The position numbers were made by a program, and so were the translations under genes. A stretch of DNA of 7,782 nt, from contig JALWDV010000675.1 in NCBI GenBank assembly GCA_027036755.1, positions 1 to 7,782 on the forward strand, in the 5' to 3' direction. A model generated the notes under the pieces. It was not told the origin of the DNA, did no database searches, and saw only the letters and a program-made list of their open reading frames with translations. The number at the start of each line of letters is the position of its first letter. Position 1 is the stretch's first letter. Positions 1-6,052 of this stretch are shown piece after piece. This stretch comes from Anaerolineae bacterium (GTDB lineage: Bacteria > Chloroflexota > Anaerolineae > J102).

Positions 1-44
1 CCGATACTCGCTGCGCTCGTGTTCGGGGGAGGGAGACGTCCATC

Positions 45-61
45 TGCCAAACAGATTGGCA
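45..61. repeat. Small hairpin module, 5' copy
   Basis: TGCCAA (45-50) and TTGGCA (56-61) form a perfect 6-bp stem around ACAGA. The related copy at 7595-7610 is TGCAAA-AAAC-TTTGCA, so the inner C:G pair has become A:T on both sides. This compensatory change hints that the structure, not only the sequence, is kept. Confidence 0.6.
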
Positions 62-72
62 AACCAGCGGCT

Positions 73-109
73 CCTCCCCCTGCAAGGCGTCAGCCGAAGC
101 GGGGGGAGG
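73..109. repeat. G/C-rich hairpin
   Basis: CCTCCCCC (73-80) pairs perfectly with GGGGGAGG (102-109). The stem extends inward to 83/99 with one wobble pair, and GGC (86-88) can pair with GCC (93-95) in the loop. No T-tract follows, so it is not a classic terminator for a + strand transcript. A similar C-run/G-run hairpin lies at 7561-7580 next to the related copy of the 45-61 hairpin. That suggests both belong to one larger repeat family. Confidence 0.6.
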
Positions 110-163
110 CCGGGAGGGGGGCTTGTCTCCGAACCAAATTTGAAATTACCACCCCCTCGATTT

Positions 164-193
164 TTGCCATTTTACAGATAAAAACGGTATAAT
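164..193 (+). promoter_or_regulatory. sigma70-type promoter of yceD, predicted leaderless start
   Basis: TTGCCA (164-169) and a perfect TATAAT (188-193) are separated by 18 bp. Transcription would be expected to begin about 7 nt after the -10 box, at or next to G200, the first base of the GTG codon of yceD. There is no room for a Shine-Dalgarno site, so the mRNA is predicted to be leaderless. The boxes are seen directly; the start site is inferred. Confidence 0.75.
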
Positions 194-199
194 ACTCTG

Positions 200-775
200 G
201 TGTCCAACAAAATCGCGCACCTCGACTCCCTGCAATTCAATGTTGCGGGGCTTTTAACGGGGCCAAAGGGCGGCACGCGTTCCCACAAACTCTACATCCC
301 GGTCTCCGAACTGGACCAACTGGATGACGGCTTCGATGTCGTCGCTCCATTCGAGGGAAACGCCCGTTTTCTTTGGACCAATGAACGCATTGTGGCCCTG
401 GTCACCGGCGACACAGCAGTGACCTTGCAGTGCTCCCGCTGTCTGGAGCCCTTCGAGCAGCCCATCCACATCGACATCGAGGAGGTCTTCATCCCCTCGG
501 TGGATATGGCCACCGGCCAGCCCATCCATGCTGATGATGCGGACGAAGCGCTGCTCATCGACGAACACCACATCCTGGATATCAGCGAGATTTTGCGGCA
601 ATCCATCCTGCTGTCGCTGCCCATGACGCCCTTGTGCAGGCCCGATTGCAAAGGTTTCTGCTCCACCTGCGGCGCTAATCTCAACTACGAGACCTGCACC
701 TGCCAGGATGAAGAGATAGACCCCCGCTGGGCTGCGCTCAGCCTCTATCTGAAGCAAGACAAAAACGACGACTGA
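200..775 (+). CDS. yceD: YceD/DUF177 family protein (23S rRNA accumulation factor)
   Basis: 191 aa, about the usual family size. DUF177 (YceD) proteins are small, normally encoded next to rpmF, and linked in E. coli to 23S rRNA accumulation. Hallmarks seen: a CxxC pair (C78, C81) in a CSRCLEPF segment, an acidic central region (111-130), and a C-terminal cysteine cluster CRPDCKGFCSTCGANLN (C146, C150, C154, C157) followed by C166 and C168, then DPRWAAL, the typical end of the family. The cysteines suggest metal binding, which is an inference. The GTG at 200 is chosen because it lies 6 nt after a perfect TATAAT and no earlier start fits. The partner gene rpmF follows, but 204 bp away because a 142-bp element with an 8-bp duplication has been inserted; without it the gap would be 54 bp. 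Family assignment is firm; molecular function is less so. Confidence 0.93.
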   Translation: MSNKIAHLDSLQFNVAGLLTGPKGGTRSHKLYIPVSELDQLDDGFDVVAPFEGNARFLWTNERIVALVTGDTAVTLQCSRCLEPFEQPIHIDIEEVFIPSVDMATGQPIHADDADEALLIDEHHILDISEILRQSILLSLPMTPLCRPDCKGFCSTCGANLNYETCTCQDEEIDPRWAALSLYLKQDKNDD

Positions 776-776
776 C

Positions 777-784
777 CCCGCATC
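777..784. repeat. Target-site duplication, left copy (CCCGCATC)
   Basis: This 8-bp sequence immediately precedes the left terminal box of the element at 785-926 and is repeated exactly at 927-934 immediately after the right terminal box. It starts two bases after the yceD stop codon. Confidence 0.85.
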
Positions 785-926
785 GTAACTGCTAACATAG
801 TTGGCCCCAATCGTCCTCTTTTGCCACGAAGACACGACGGAAGCGAAGACACGAAGTCATTCAAAAAAATTTTATCCGTGTTTCCTCCTATCCGTGTTTG
901 GTAAACAGGACTACCTTAGCAATTAT
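785..926. mobile_element. MITE-like non-autonomous element between yceD and rpmF
   Basis: The element is 142 bp and has no plausible coding region. The left end, GTAACTGCTAACATAGT (785-801), and the reverse complement of the right end, ATAATTGCTAAGGTAGT (from 910-926), match at 13 of 17 positions, so they are imperfect terminal inverted repeats. The flanks are a perfect 8-bp duplication, CCCGCATC. The interior holds CACGAAGA-type units (about 826-856) and two direct ATCCGTGTTT copies. The reverse complement of the right-end 33 bp matches that of the element at 7615-7767 at about 22 positions. Ends in GTAA with 8-bp duplications are typical of IS66-family transposons, so mobilisation in trans by such a transposase is inferred. 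It separates two genes that are normally adjacent. Confidence 0.85.
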
Positions 927-934
927 CCCGCATC
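927..934. repeat. Target-site duplication, right copy (CCCGCATC)
   Basis: Exact second copy of 777-784, directly abutting the right terminal inverted repeat. Confidence 0.85.
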
Positions 935-964
935 ACCGAAAAAACAGATTCCTTTTTCATAACC

Positions 965-969
965 AGGAG
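965..969 (+). promoter_or_regulatory. Ribosome binding site of rpmF
   Basis: AGGAG lies 10 nt before the ATG at 980. It is the clearest Shine-Dalgarno site before a confident gene in the window, and it fixes the L32 start. Confidence 0.8.
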
Positions 970-979
970 ATAAAGAACC

Positions 980-1168
980 ATGACTCCCCATCCCAAGCGC
1001 AAAGTTTCCAAAGGCCGCCGCGACCGCCGTCGCGCCCATGACGCGCTGAGCCGCGTCCATCTCGTCACCTGTCCGAGCTGCAAGGCCAAGATTCCCCCGC
1101 ATCAGGTTTGCCCCTATTGCGGAACGTACCGCGGCCGCCAGGTCTTCGAAGTCGAAGAAGAGGCATAA
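980..1168 (+). CDS. rpmF: Large-subunit ribosomal protein bL32
   Basis: 62 aa, normal for bL32. This structural protein of the 50S subunit has the classic N-terminus MTPHPKRKVSKGRRDRRRAH, a very basic tail that penetrates rRNA, followed by a zinc-ribbon with C31, C34, C44 and C47 (CPSC...CPYCG). All four cysteines are present, so this is the zinc-binding (C+) form; many bacteria also have or use a cysteine-free form. The C-terminus is acidic (EVEEEA). The start is supported by AGGAG 10 nt upstream. The upstream neighbour yceD is its usual partner, here separated by an inserted mobile element, so rpmF may depend on read-through or on a new promoter. A strong intrinsic terminator at 1219-1248 ends the unit. 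Confidence 0.97.
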   Translation: MTPHPKRKVSKGRRDRRRAHDALSRVHLVTCPSCKAKIPPHQVCPYCGTYRGRQVFEVEEEA

Positions 1169-1218
1169 CGCCCGCCGCGGCGACAAAACGTCGCATCATC
1201 ATAGCTATGCCGAGAGGA

Positions 1219-1248
1219 GGGAACGGACGCAACGTCTGTTCCCTTTTT
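1219..1248 (+). terminator. Intrinsic terminator after rpmF
   Basis: GGGAACGGACG (1219-1229) pairs with CGTCTGTTCCC (1233-1243) over 11 bp with one G-U wobble and a CAA loop. TTTTT (1244-1248) follows directly. The purines before the stem (GAGAGGA) can extend pairing into the T run. This is a textbook factor-independent terminator separating rpmF from glgA. Confidence 0.88.
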
Positions 1249-1275
1249 GTGCATCCGGGATAATTGAGATAGGAT
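1247..1275 (+). promoter_or_regulatory. Possible weak promoter and/or RBS of glgA
   Basis: TTGTGC (1247-1252), a 17-bp spacer and TAGGAT (1270-1275) resemble a weak promoter. TAGGAT ends exactly 6 nt before the ATG, the same distance as TATAAT before the GTG of yceD. The same bases include AGGA (1271-1274), which could act as a Shine-Dalgarno site 7 nt from the ATG. Sequence alone cannot separate a leaderless start from an ordinary RBS. Confidence 0.35.
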
Positions 1276-1281
1276 CATCGC

Positions 1282-2769
1282 ATGGACGCGCTCAACATCC
1301 TCTATCTCAGCGCCGAAATCCTGTCCTACGCTGCCACGGGCGGTCTGGCCCAGGTAGCCGCGGCGCTGCCGCGCGCGGTGCGCAGGCTGGGGGACGATGT
1401 GCGCGTTATCTTGCCCCGGTATGGCCTCATCGATCCCGACAGGCTGGGATTCACCCGGGCGCTGGAGCGTTTTCCCGTCCCCTTCGAGAATGACGTCCTC
1501 TGGGCGGGCCTGTGGCAGGCGCCAGATCCCGACATCCCCATCTACTTCATCGAGCACCAGCGCTTCTTCGGCTCCCGCCAGGGCATCTACTCCTTCCCCG
1601 ATGACGGCGAGCGCTTCGTCTTTTACAGCCGCGCCAGCCTGGAGGCCATGCGTCATCTGAACTGGCGGCCCGACGTCATCCACTGCAACGAATGGCAAAC
1701 CGCGCTCATCCCCAACTGGCTGCGCACCACCTACCAGGACGATCCCTTCTTCAGCCAGACCGCGGTGGTTTACACCATCCACAACCTGGGCTACCAGGGC
1801 ATTTTCGGCCATCGGGTGTTGCAGATCGCGGGCATCGCCCAGCAGGGATTCATCGCCCATCCCGACATCGCGCCCACCCTCAACCAGGTGGTGAGCATGA
1901 TGGGCCGGGGCATCATCTTCGCAGACATCATCACCACGGTCAGCCCCTCCTACGCCCGCGAGATTCAGACGCCCGAATTCGGCGAGGGCCTGGACCCCCT
2001 GCTGCGAGACCGGCGGGAACGGCTCTTCGGCGTCCTCAACGGCATCGATGTAACCGCCTGGAATCCCGCCACCGACAGCGCACTGGCCGCGGCCTTCGAT
2101 AGCGACGATCTTTCGGGCAAAGCCGCGTGCAAGGCCGCGCTGCAACAGGAGATGGGGCTGAGCCAGGAGCCCGAAACCGCGCTCGTCGGCCTCACCTCCC
2201 GGCTCACCGACCAAAAGGGCTTCGATATCCTCATCTCGGTGCTGGAGCCCGCCTTGCGGCTGCTGCCGGTGCAATTCGCAATCATGGGCTCGGGCGACCC
2301 GCGTTATCATCATCAGTTGGCGGATTTGCAACAGCGCTATCCCGGACGCCTGTCTTTCCATCCCTCCTACGACGAACCCCTGGCCCGGCGCATTTACGCG
2401 GGCAGCGACATCTTTCTTATGCCCTCCCGCTTCGAGCCCGGCGGCCTGGATCAGCTCAAAGCCATGCGCTACGGCGCCGCGCCGGTGGTGCACGCCACGG
2501 GCGGGCTCAAAGACACTGTCATCGATCATCATCCGCCCGAGGTGGGCACGGGCTTCAGGTTCGCGCCCTACGATGGCATGGCCCTGTACGCCGCGCTGGT
2601 GCGGGCCCTGGAAATCCACCGCCACCCCGACATCTGGCGGGCCATCCAGCGCAACGCCATGACCCGCGACGTCTCGGTGGACGCCGCTGCCCGAAGCTAT
2701 CGCCAGCTCTATCGCCGCGCCCGCTCGCTCAAACTCACCGGGCGGCCCGACGCCCTCACCAATTCATAA
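1282..2769 (+). CDS. glgA: Glycogen synthase-like glycosyltransferase (GT5, GT-B fold), divergent
   Basis: 495 aa, typical for bacterial glycogen/starch synthases, which transfer glucose from ADP-glucose to the end of an alpha-1,4-glucan in the cytoplasm. The N-terminal GT5 domain has LYLSAEILSYAATGGLAQVAAALP (7-30), HCNEWQTALIP (134-144), TIHNLGYQG (165-173, H167) and TTVSPSYAREI (218-228). The C-terminal domain has NGID (253-256), SRLTDQKG with R307 and K312, SRFEPGGLDQLKAMRYG (382-398) with E385, and ATGGLKDTV (405-413). Oddities: the conserved nucleotide-sugar lysine of the KxGGL motif is Ala18; the usual FEPCGL cysteine is Gly387; the late D-x-SW motif reads DVSV. The main catalytic residues are kept, so it is probably active, but donor preference is uncertain. 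It starts a four-gene run; the next ATG is 6 nt after its stop. No glgB or glgC is in the window. Confidence 0.88.
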   Translation: MDALNILYLSAEILSYAATGGLAQVAAALPRAVRRLGDDVRVILPRYGLIDPDRLGFTRALERFPVPFENDVLWAGLWQAPDPDIPIYFIEHQRFFGSRQGIYSFPDDGERFVFYSRASLEAMRHLNWRPDVIHCNEWQTALIPNWLRTTYQDDPFFSQTAVVYTIHNLGYQGIFGHRVLQIAGIAQQGFIAHPDIAPTLNQVVSMMGRGIIFADIITTVSPSYAREIQTPEFGEGLDPLLRDRRERLFGVLNGIDVTAWNPATDSALAAAFDSDDLSGKAACKAALQQEMGLSQEPETALVGLTSRLTDQKGFDILISVLEPALRLLPVQFAIMGSGDPRYHHQLADLQQRYPGRLSFHPSYDEPLARRIYAGSDIFLMPSRFEPGGLDQLKAMRYGAAPVVHATGGLKDTVIDHHPPEVGTGFRFAPYDGMALYAALVRALEIHRHPDIWRAIQRNAMTRDVSVDAAARSYRQLYRRARSLKLTGRPDALTNS

Positions 2770-2775
2770 CCGCCG

Positions 2776-3423
2776 ATGCACATCCACCATCTCACCGTGG
2801 GCTTGCTCCACACCAACTGCTTTCTGCTCGTCGATTCTCAGACCCGCGAGGCCTGGCTGATTGACCCGGGCGGCAACGCGGGGGACGTTTTGGCGCTGCT
2901 GGAAGCGAACGACGCCCGTCTCACCCGCATCATCAACACCCACGCCCATTTCGATCACGTCCTGGCCGCGCCCGACATCAAAGAAGCCACCGGCGCCACG
3001 TTCCATCTGCATCGGGACGAACAGCCGGTGCTGGATTACACGCCCCGGGCCGTGCAGGCCTGGCTGGGCTGGGAGTGGGGCCCGCCGCCGACGGTGGACG
3101 GTTATCTTGAACATGGCGAGCGGCTGCAATTGGGCGAGGAGACGCTGGAGGTGCGGCATGTCCCCGGCCATTCGCCCGGCTCGGTCATCTTTGTTGATCA
3201 TAAAAACCATCGGGCCTGGGTGGGCGATACGGTCTTCCGCGAGAATATCGGACGCACCGATTTGCCCGGCGGCAATCACAGCCAGCTCATCCGCGCCATC
3301 AACGAGCAGATTCTCACCCTGCCCGACGACTACGTCCTGTATCCGGGCCACGGGCCTTTCACCACCGTGGGCCACGAACGACGCTACAATCCCTTGGCCT
3401 CTCTGGATCTCTGGGTGGGTTGA
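2776..3423 (+). CDS. Metallo-beta-lactamase fold hydrolase, glyoxalase II-like (YcbL type)
   Basis: 215 aa, the size of short YcbL-type hydrolases rather than full glyoxalase II (about 250 aa or more). The metal-binding THAHFDH (H56, H58, D60, H61) is intact, with H132 in GHSPGS, D151 in GDTVFRENIGRTDLPGG and H192 in YPGHG. These are the expected ligands for two metal ions. GRTDLPGG and the late GHERRYNP resemble the thioester-hydrolase branch (S-lactoylglutathione-like thioesters), but the natural substrate cannot be read from sequence. It is cytoplasmic, with no signal peptide. ATG 2776 lies only 6 nt after the glgA stop and has no Shine-Dalgarno site, suggesting translational coupling or re-initiation. 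Its stop TGA (3421-3423) overlaps a possible TTG start of the next gene. Confidence 0.92.
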   Translation: MHIHHLTVGLLHTNCFLLVDSQTREAWLIDPGGNAGDVLALLEANDARLTRIINTHAHFDHVLAAPDIKEATGATFHLHRDEQPVLDYTPRAVQAWLGWEWGPPPTVDGYLEHGERLQLGEETLEVRHVPGHSPGSVIFVDHKNHRAWVGDTVFRENIGRTDLPGGNHSQLIRAINEQILTLPDDYVLYPGHGPFTTVGHERRYNPLASLDLWVG

Positions 3424-3440
3424 TCCCCATTTCTTCCATC

Positions 3441-4766
3441 ATGCCCGAAGCCGCGCCCATTCCCCAAACCCGCCGCCGTCCGCCCCCGATTTTCTGGGCG
3501 CTCATCGGCGCGCTGGTGATCTTGCTCATCATCGGCGTGGGGGCCATCGCCGCCTACATCAAACTCAGCTACGCCCCGGCTCCGGCGCTGTGGGAGGCCC
3601 CCTGGGATATGCCCGAGCCCCAGCGCATCTCCGCGGGCCTGGCCGTGTGGTCGCTGGCGGGAGCGCCGCCGGATCAGGTGTATCGCTACGCGATGGCGCG
3701 GGAGGAGCTGGACACCGCGGCCGCGCTCACCCTGCTCACGCCCGATCTGCCCGCCAACCAGCGGCTGGGCTGGGTGGACGCGCTGGCCAATCGCTTTATC
3801 GAGGCCGAACGGGAGCCGGACGCCCGGGTTTTTCTGCAACACACCGCAGACCTGGCCATGATTTTGCCTGATCTGCCCGATTACATGCGGGCGCAGTTGC
3901 TGGTGCAGGCCGCGGAAGGCTGGGCGAAGCTGAATGAGAAGGAAACAGCGGGCTGGGCGCTGGAACAGGCCCTGACCATCGCCCAATTCAGTCCCGAGCT
4001 GACCACGCCCCTGCGCAAAGACCTGCTCAACGACATCGGCGCGCACTACATCGCGCTGGGCGACGCGGCCCGAGGTCAGGCCATCAGCGCCATCCCGGTG
4101 CTCACTTACGCGCCCGCCCCCGCTCCGACCTTCCCCCTGGCTCCCATTTTGCACCCGCCCGCCTACCCCAAGGCCATTGAAGATCTGCAGGAGGCGCGCC
4201 AGCAGGCGGCCCAGTCTTATATCGATGACTGGAGTCGCCGGGGCGGGCGGGCCGCGGCCGGCGCTGCGCGGTTGCTGGAAAACAAGCTTTTCGATGAGGA
4301 TTTGGGGCGTTCGGTGTATTATCAAAATCAATACGCCCGGGAGGATTTGAGCGGCGACGAGCGAGCCCGGGTTGTTTATGATCAGGTGAAATGGCTGGCC
4401 ATCAAGTATCGGGCGGCCAGCGGCCTTTACGGCGCGCCCCTGGTTTCGGATTGGATGGTCAAGCGCAGTGACGCAGGCATTGCCCTGCGCGATAGCATCG
4501 CGGCGCTGCACAACGAAATGAACGCTTATGTGGCGACCCTGCCCGAGGAGCAGGTTCCCGCGGGCCGGGTGGCCATGGATCGGCTGGTCATGGGGTGGGC
4601 TGTCATCGGACTGTATGCAGGGGCCAATCTGGATGTCATCACCGATGCGCTCAATCAGGACATTGCGGACTGGCCCGCGACGGGCGTTTTTCCCCGGGCC
4701 CAGGTGCGTCGCGGCGAGATTGACATCGAGCTTTTCTACAAACCGCCCGCAGAAAATCAGCAATAG
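3441..4766 (+). CDS. Unknown membrane-anchored helical-repeat protein
   Basis: 441 aa from ATG 3441; not recognised. A TTG at 3420 overlapping the upstream stop would add 7 residues. No Shine-Dalgarno site supports either start. A short proline-rich N-terminus with RRR (11-13) precedes one membrane segment (about 17-40), so the bulk should lie outside the cytoplasm (positive-inside rule). Residues 82-215 are alpha-helical with spaced A/L/W patterns like tetratricopeptide repeats (for example AQLLVQAAEGWAKLNEKETA followed by GWALEQALTIAQ). A Pro/Ala-rich hinge (about 223-243) leads to a second helical domain (244-405) with many Trp/Tyr and YYQNQYARED. The C-terminus (415-434) may form beta strands. 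It lies between the hydrolase (17-nt gap) and rsmI (9-nt gap), so it is probably cotranscribed. An envelope scaffold role is possible but unproven. Confidence 0.8.
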   Translation: MPEAAPIPQTRRRPPPIFWALIGALVILLIIGVGAIAAYIKLSYAPAPALWEAPWDMPEPQRISAGLAVWSLAGAPPDQVYRYAMAREELDTAAALTLLTPDLPANQRLGWVDALANRFIEAEREPDARVFLQHTADLAMILPDLPDYMRAQLLVQAAEGWAKLNEKETAGWALEQALTIAQFSPELTTPLRKDLLNDIGAHYIALGDAARGQAISAIPVLTYAPAPAPTFPLAPILHPPAYPKAIEDLQEARQQAAQSYIDDWSRRGGRAAAGAARLLENKLFDEDLGRSVYYQNQYAREDLSGDERARVVYDQVKWLAIKYRAASGLYGAPLVSDWMVKRSDAGIALRDSIAALHNEMNAYVATLPEEQVPAGRVAMDRLVMGWAVIGLYAGANLDVITDALNQDIADWPATGVFPRAQVRRGEIDIELFYKPPAENQQ

Positions 4767-4775
4767 CGAAAGCTC

Positions 4776-5600
4776 ATGCCCCTTTATCTCGTCTTCACCC
4801 CCATCGGCAATCTGGAAGACATCACCTTGCGGGCGCTGCGCGTGCTGCGAGAGGCCGATGTCATCGCGGCGGAGGATACGCGGCATACGGGCAGGCTGCT
4901 GGCCCATTACGACATCCGCAAGCCCCTGGTCAGCCTGCACGAGCACAACGAGAAGGAGCGCATCCAGGGCGTTCTGGCCCGATTGGCCGCGGGCGACGCG
5001 GTGGCGCTGGTGAGCGACGCGGGCGCGCCCGTCATCTCGGACCCCGGCTATCAACTGGTGCGGGCCGCGATTGCGGCGGGCTTCCAGCCCATTCCCGTCC
5101 CCGGGCCCAGCGCGCTGCTGACTGCGCTGGCGGCCTCGGGCCTGCCCGCCGACCGATTCCTGTTTCTCGGGTTTCCGCCCCGCAAGGCCAAGGCCCGGGC
5201 CGAGCTGCTGCAAAGCCTGCGGGCCGAGCCGGGCGCGCTCATTTTCTATGAATCGCCCCGCCGCCTGCCCGCGCTGCTGGCGGATATCGCCCGGGAGTTG
5301 GGGCCGGAACGGCCTGTGGTCATCGCCCGAGAGCTGACCAAGCTGCACGAGGAGTTTTGGCGGGGGCGGGCGCAGGATGCGGTTCGGGCCTTTGCGCAGC
5401 CGCCCAGGGGCGAGATCGTGGCGCTGGTGGGCGGCGCGCCTGCGTCCTCTCCGCAGGTCATCACGCCCGAGGCGGAGGAGACGCTGGCCGGACTGCTGGC
5501 CGGAGGCGCATCCACCGCGGACGCGGCCCGGCTGGTGGCCGCGCTAACGGGCCTGCCCCGGCGGGCGCTTTATCAGCGGGCGTTGGCGCTGCGGGAATAG
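4776..5600 (+). CDS. rsmI: 16S rRNA (cytidine-1402-2'-O)-methyltransferase
   Basis: 274 aa, typical length. RsmI uses S-adenosylmethionine to methylate the 2'-OH of C1402 in the ribosomal decoding centre. It has the tetrapyrrole-methylase fold. Motifs in order: LYLVFTPIGNLEDITLRAL (3-21), AEDTRHT (32-38), LVSDAGAPVISDPG (78-91), VPGPSALLTALAASGLP (108-124), FLGFPPRK (130-137), FYESPRRL (157-164) and ARELTKLHEEFWRG (184-197). A helical C-terminal segment (about 229-274) fits the RsmI-type HTH domain. The usual SDAGTP reads SDAGAP here (Ala84), a mild change in the SAM-binding loop. ATG 4776 follows the previous stop by 9 nt without a Shine-Dalgarno site, so coupling to the upstream gene is likely. 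No intrinsic terminator with a T-tract follows. Confidence 0.96.
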   Translation: MPLYLVFTPIGNLEDITLRALRVLREADVIAAEDTRHTGRLLAHYDIRKPLVSLHEHNEKERIQGVLARLAAGDAVALVSDAGAPVISDPGYQLVRAAIAAGFQPIPVPGPSALLTALAASGLPADRFLFLGFPPRKAKARAELLQSLRAEPGALIFYESPRRLPALLADIARELGPERPVVIARELTKLHEEFWRGRAQDAVRAFAQPPRGEIVALVGGAPASSPQVITPEAEETLAGLLAGGASTADAARLVAALTGLPRRALYQRALALRE

Positions 5601-5674
5601 TGCGACCGCGGGCGCACCTGCGCCGATACGGGTGAAAGTGACTCGCGGCCAGGACGGCGCGGGCAGCCAATCCT

Positions 5675-5712
5675 GTAATGCGTGATTCGTAATGCGTGAG
5701 GTCGTCACGCAT
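5675..5712. repeat. GTAATGCGTGA direct repeats and hairpin
   Basis: GTAATGCGTGA occurs at 5675-5685 and 5689-5699. The second copy's ATGCGTGA (5692-5699) forms a perfect 8-bp stem with TCACGCAT (5705-5712) around GGTCG. No T-tract follows. It could still act as a 3' end structure for the rsmI transcript, but its repetitive nature favours a dispersed repeat. Confidence 0.6.
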
Positions 5713-5758
5713 CACGCCCGTTGCAGACTCGCCCACAATGAAACCCCTTTGTTACGTC

Positions 5759-5785
5759 ATTCCGACGACCGCAGGGATGTGGAAT
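5759..5785. repeat. ATTCC/GGAAT inverted repeat module
   Basis: ATTCC (5759-5763) and GGAAT (5781-5785) flank a GACGACCGCAGGGATGT core. The layout resembles the common bacterial intergenic repeats that read like TCATTCCGA...GGAATCT. It is only weakly supported as a defined element because a single copy is in the window. Confidence 0.4.
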
Positions 5786-5837
5786 CTCCTCGCTATCCTT
5801 TTTCAATCCGAAAAATCCGCGGAAATCCGCCGCATCT

Positions 5838-5855
5838 GCGTTATCAGCGGCGAAT
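5838..5855. repeat. Dispersed 18-mer, copy 1
   Basis: GCGTTATCAGCGGCGAAT is identical to 7475-7492. Both copies follow an ATCCGC/ATCTGC-rich stretch, so the shared module is longer but degraded outside the 18 bp. Confidence 0.75.
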
Positions 5856-5977
5856 CCCGCGGGCAGATGATGTGAATTCTCGATTTGACGAGGCCAAAGC
5901 GCCTAACTGCTTCTAACCCGCCCTTCATCTTCGCCGCCCAGAATCCAGGAACCGTTGCGACCGATTTGGCGTATCTG

Positions 5978-5986
5978 TGATAGAAT
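5978..5986 (+). promoter_or_regulatory. Possible extended -10 promoter upstream of rseP
   Basis: TGATAGAAT fits an extended -10 (TG-N-TAGAAT). TTGCGA lies upstream at 5955-5960 but with a 20-bp spacer, too long for a normal pair. It would give a leader of roughly 250 nt before rseP. The evidence is weak. Confidence 0.3.
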
Positions 5987-6052
5987 AACAGGCAGCCCGA
6001 CGTAAATTCCCAGGCGTCCTGCGGTCTCCTCATCACAGCTTTCTGCCAGTGG

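Larger units (their letters stand above)
1..160. repeat. Intergenic repeat cluster upstream of yceD
   Basis: No coding region is visible. The stretch is made of short modules that also occur elsewhere in the window: a small TGCCAA hairpin (45-61), the 14-mer GCAAACCAGCGGCT (59-72, exact copy at 7769-7782), a G/C-rich hairpin (73-109), and a CCAAATTTGAAATTACC box (134-150). Reverse-complemented, that box closely resembles the sequence at 6109-6123. The region reads as accumulated dispersed repeats lying before the yceD promoter. Confidence 0.7.

Noticed and set aside
1114..2625. Open frame of 503 codons on the - strand opposite glgA
   Set aside because: It is a mirror of glgA. It also crosses the rpmF terminator and the end of rpmF, and shows no domain signature.
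3384..5348. Very long open frame (654 codons) on the - strand
   Set aside because: It lies antisense to the membrane protein and rsmI genes, whose motifs are real. GC-rich codon use leaves such mirror frames open, and the product is rich in Gly/Arg/Gln with no recognisable motif.
5611..5624. GGCGC/GCGCC hairpin as terminator of rsmI
   Set aside because: The stem is only 5 bp and no T-tract follows, so there is no support for intrinsic termination.
5692..5916. Open frame of 74 codons on the + strand after rsmI
   Set aside because: It runs across several repeat modules (hairpin, ATTCC/GGAAT pair, 18-mer), has no Shine-Dalgarno site and no family-like sequence.
5881..5920. CTAACTGCTTCTAAC as another copy of the mobile-element end box
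   Set aside because: The match is only partial (the TAACTGCT core), it lacks the AAGGTAGT half, and there is no partner or flanking duplication.
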